Assembly (NCBI GenBank): GCA_038231395.1
Contig: JBBRLL010000011.1
Coordinates: forward strand, 29,543-93,542
From: Stagnihabitans sp038231395
GTDB lineage: Bacteria > Pseudomonadota > Alphaproteobacteria > Rhodobacterales > Rhodobacteraceae
Direction of reading: 5' to 3'
DNA: 64,000 nucleotides
The notes beneath the pieces were generated by a model. The model was not told the DNA's origin. It saw only the letters and a program-made list of their open reading frames with translations, and did no database searches. The translations under genes were made by a program, and so were the position numbers. Within the stretch, counting starts at the first letter, position 1, and each line of letters opens with the position of its first letter. This document shows positions 61,939 through 64,000 of this stretch, one piece after another.

Positions 61939-62397
61939 TTAAAGTCGCGACAGCCAGTCTTTCAGCCGCGCCGCATTCACACCAAAATCGCTTTCACCGA
62001 ACCGTTGGCGGGCGAAGATATCAAGGCGTGCGCCAGCGGGCGACGGACTGGCCTCGGCTGTGATGTAGTCGGGGTAGCCCATCAGCAGCGAACGGGAGAC
62101 CCAGGTGATCCGGCCCTCTTCAACACTTCCGGCAAGGCGGGTGGTGCGCGGGGTGGCCAGCGCAACAGCATCCAGTTTTGTCAGCAAATCTGCAGGGTTA
62201 CCGGCGATACTGCATGTGGCGCGCGCACCTTTGGCAACCAGAGTGACCTTGTCCGCGCAGGGGCCTGGCGTGACAGCATCAGCGCTGGCCACCGCGACAT
62301 GCCAGAGCGCCGGGTCACTTGGGGCAAGCCGGACATAGGCTTGCAGCACCGCTGTGCCCATAAGGATGAAGATGACGATGTAACTAATTATTTTCAT
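61939..62397 (-). CDS. DUF1499 family membrane-anchored protein
   Basis: 152 aa. One N-terminal membrane helix (about 4-22, ISYIVIFILMGTAVLQAYVRLA) followed by a DUF1499 domain: LAGSVEEGRITWVSRSLLMGYPDYIT (about 92-117) and RLDIFARQRFGESDFGVNAARLKDWLS. Function unknown. It begins one base before the agmatinase stop codon region (gap 0), so the two are co-transcribed. Confidence 0.88.
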   Translation of the reverse strand: MKIISYIVIFILMGTAVLQAYVRLAPSDPALWHVAVASADAVTPGPCADKVTLVAKGARATCSIAGNPADLLTKLDAVALATPRTTRLAGSVEEGRITWVSRSLLMGYPDYITAEASPSPAGARLDIFARQRFGESDFGVNAARLKDWLSRL

Positions 62398-63381
62398 TTA
62401 CTTTTCACCGTTGCGATTCTTGCCGGTCTTTGCCCAGTGGTACAGGCACACCAGTTCATATGCCACATGCGCGCCCGCGATGGCAGTGGCGCCGGTGGTG
62501 TCATAGGGAGGGGAGACTTCGACCACATCGCCGCCGACCATATTGATGCCTGCGAGATCGCGGAGCATGGCGGCGGCTTGCCAGGAGGTCAGCCCTCCCC
62601 AGACCGGCGTGCCAGTGCCGGGGGCGAAGGCGGGGTCGAGCGCGTCAATGTCGAAGGTGACGTAGGTGTTTGAATTGCCGACGATCTCTTTGGCTTTCGC
62701 AACCACCCAGGCCGTGCCCTTCTCGTGGACCTCACGCGCGGTGATGACATTGACGCCCAGATAATCCTCGGTCGTGGTGCGGATACCGATTTGCACCGAA
62801 CGGTTTGGGTCCACCAGTCCCGATTTGACCGCCTTGTAGAACATGGTGCCGTGGTCGATGCGGGAATAGTCGTCGTCAGGCCACAGATCGGAATGGGCGT
62901 CAAAATGGACGAGGGAGAGGGGTCCGAACTTTTCCGCATAGGCTTTGAGGATCGGAAAGGTGATGAAATGGTCGCCGCCCAAGGTTATAGTTCGGGCATT
63001 GGCATTCAGGATTTTGCGGATATGGGCGGTCAGGGTATCGGGAAAATCCTGAGTTCTGGCATAATCAAACGCCACGTCGCCGTAGTCGATGATGTTGAGA
63101 TCTTCCAAGGGGTTGGTCGGCCAACCGTGCGGCGGATCATAGGGCATCAGGGCCGAAGCCTCACGGATAGCCCTTGGCCCGAACCGGGTGCCAGCGCGGT
63201 GGGTGACGGCCTGATCAAAGGGCACACCGGTGATGGCGAGGTCAACGCCGGTCAGGTCTTTGGTATAGGTGCGACGCAGGAAACTGGTCGCACCCCCAAA
63301 CGCGTTTTCAAACGCATAGCCGCGTTGGGTGGTGCGGGTGAAAGCGGTGTCAACTTGCGCTTTGGCGTCTTCAAGGGCCAT
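62398..63381 (-). CDS. speB: Agmatinase / ureohydrolase (SpeB family)
   Basis: 327 aa. The dimanganese signatures are GGDHFITFP (about 121-129), FDAHSDLWPD (about 145-154) and TFDIDALDPAFAPGTGTPVWGGL (about 228-250). It releases urea from agmatine, or possibly another guanidino compound such as guanidinobutyrate; the sequence does not settle which. The N-terminal 35 residues are longer than in enteric SpeB. Start ATG at 63381. The downstream DUF1499 gene is directly adjacent. Confidence 0.9.
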   Translation of the reverse strand: MALEDAKAQVDTAFTRTTQRGYAFENAFGGATSFLRRTYTKDLTGVDLAITGVPFDQAVTHRAGTRFGPRAIREASALMPYDPPHGWPTNPLEDLNIIDYGDVAFDYARTQDFPDTLTAHIRKILNANARTITLGGDHFITFPILKAYAEKFGPLSLVHFDAHSDLWPDDDYSRIDHGTMFYKAVKSGLVDPNRSVQIGIRTTTEDYLGVNVITAREVHEKGTAWVVAKAKEIVGNSNTYVTFDIDALDPAFAPGTGTPVWGGLTSWQAAAMLRDLAGINMVGGDVVEVSPPYDTTGATAIAGAHVAYELVCLYHWAKTGKNRNGEK

Positions 63382-63873
63382 GGGAAACTCGGGGATTTGG
63401 CTCGGGTCATTGGAACCGGAGACGCCGCTGATCCGGTACTGGCAGGGATAGAGGGTGGGGACGGAATGTCAACGGCTGGATGCCGGCGGTTGGTTAATGC
63501 GTTGAAATGACTTTTTTTGTTTTGACGATCGGTCTAGAAAGCGCCTGACATTGGTGAGGCCGGCATGTCGCGGAGCCCGAGAAGGCGGTTAAGAAAATGA
63601 AGCGAATCGTGGGGCGCATCCGACCGCTAGTCAAAGCTCGCGAATGAGCAAAGCAACCCGGTTCCGATTATGTGATTCGATCCTAGTGGGGAATAGATTG
63701 ACACCGGCGATGGCGACTGAGAGGTTAGAGTTTAAATCGCGACCAACTTTGTTCTTCAGAGAAACCGGCTTTCGCAGAAACCAAAGGTCATGCAATCAGT
63801 CGACCTAATTCCCAACTTTTGAGTGAAAGCATGAAGATCCAACCTTCCGCCCATGATTTCCTACGCTCAGGAC
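63382..63873. other. Gene-free stretch between agmatinase and an IS end
   Basis: 492 bp, AT-richer than the rest of the window, especially 63490-63860. It must contain the agmatinase promoter near 63400-63540. A degenerate TTTC-GCA-GAAA hairpin lies at about 63768-63783. The segment GACTCATAG...CTACGCTCAGGACTCA around 63859-63876 resembles an IS5-type terminal inverted repeat on the minus strand, so the IS probably ends near 63860. No coding frame is supported. Confidence 0.45.
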
Positions 63874-64000
63874 TCATAGCCAGAACATGACGATTGCGGC
63901 GAGGGCGCAGGCAGACAGGAAGATGTCAGCGCGCCTGTCAAAGCGCATGGCCACCCTGCGCCAATCCTTCAGACGCCCGAACATGTTCTCGATCTTGTGA
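63874..64000 (-). mobile_element. IS5-family (IS427-like) transposase, C-terminal end, running off the window
   Basis: 42 codons remain before the TGA at 63874-63876. The residues HKIENMFGRLKDWRRVAMR.DR.AD.FLSACALAA match the C-terminus of IS427/IS1031-type DDE transposases, including the ENxFGRLKDWRR segment that carries the catalytic Glu. The rest is beyond the right edge, so intactness cannot be judged. Confidence 0.85.

Noticed and set aside
63768..63783. Sixth TTTTC-TGC-GAAAA hairpin
   Set aside because: CTTTC-GCA-GAAA matches in the core only, the stem is short and it follows no recognised gene end; left out of the family.

Overview
The window reads as a chromosomal segment of an alphaproteobacterium of the Rhodobacterales (Rhodobacteraceae/Paracoccaceae type). 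The reasons are high GC, the protein families present (yceD-rpmF-plsX-fabH-ihfA-merR followed by tRNA-Pro; ccmABCDG with a detached ccmI; prfA-prmC-DUF4167; a double-length dCTP deaminase; Usg; OlsB; a soxBDAG sarcosine oxidase operon; the small PF13769 'virulence factor' protein beside metF), and gene neighbourhoods typical of that order. About 60 protein genes are supported. There is one tRNA, no rRNA, no CRISPR array and no prophage. The only mobile DNA recognised is the 3' end of an IS5-family transposase at the right edge.

Layout. 1-5 kb: partial lpxD, an L,D-transpeptidase divergent from a DUF882 peptidase-like protein, then rlmE and ppx/gppA. 5-7.6 kb: a one-carbon operon (PF13769 protein, MetF-like reductase, methyl-THF:corrinoid methyltransferase, a 75-aa protein). 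7.7-10.4 kb: cytochrome c maturation ccmABCDG. 10.5-15.5 kb: aldo/keto reductase, ABC-F protein, OlsB, MsrB, BamE. 15.6-21 kb: yceD-rpmF-plsX-fabH, ihfA-merR, tRNA-Pro(GGG). 21-25.5 kb: dcd, an overlapping DegT aminotransferase and MFS exporter pair, gph. 25.6-30 kb: glmU, glmS, a DNA alkylation repair protein, usg. 30-37 kb: gyrA, two small genes, trmFO, gluQ, der. 37-44 kb: bamB, a YfgM-like protein, an Atm1-type exporter, a LysM protein, a LOG-family enzyme. 44-51 kb: sodB, a small secreted protein, soxBDAG. 51-57 kb: ccmI, ruvX, DUF1289, glnE. 57-64 kb: rsmA, DUF4167, prmC, prfA, DUF1499, agmatinase, IS remnant.

How the genes work together. Several genes serve the envelope: LpxD, BamB, BamE, L,D-transpeptidase, GlmU and GlmS, OlsB, LysM. 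Several serve C1 and folate chemistry: sarcosine oxidase yields methylene-THF, MetF reduces it, the corrinoid methyltransferase uses methyl-THF, and TrmFO uses methylene-THF for tRNA. CcmI at 51 kb completes the cytochrome c system at 8-10 kb.

I see no clearly new protein system. The most unusual content is non-coding: two families of short dispersed hairpins that sit just after stop codons in a fixed orientation relative to the upstream gene. One is ATGGGC-N5-GCCCAT followed by CCTACC, seven copies, six of them arranged as three inverted pairs. The other is TTTTC-TGC-GAAAA, five copies. A further oddity is a 22-codon open frame joining ccmI to ruvX that looks like a duplicate of the ruvX start. 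All functional names are from reading the sequence and remembered family knowledge; no database search was run.
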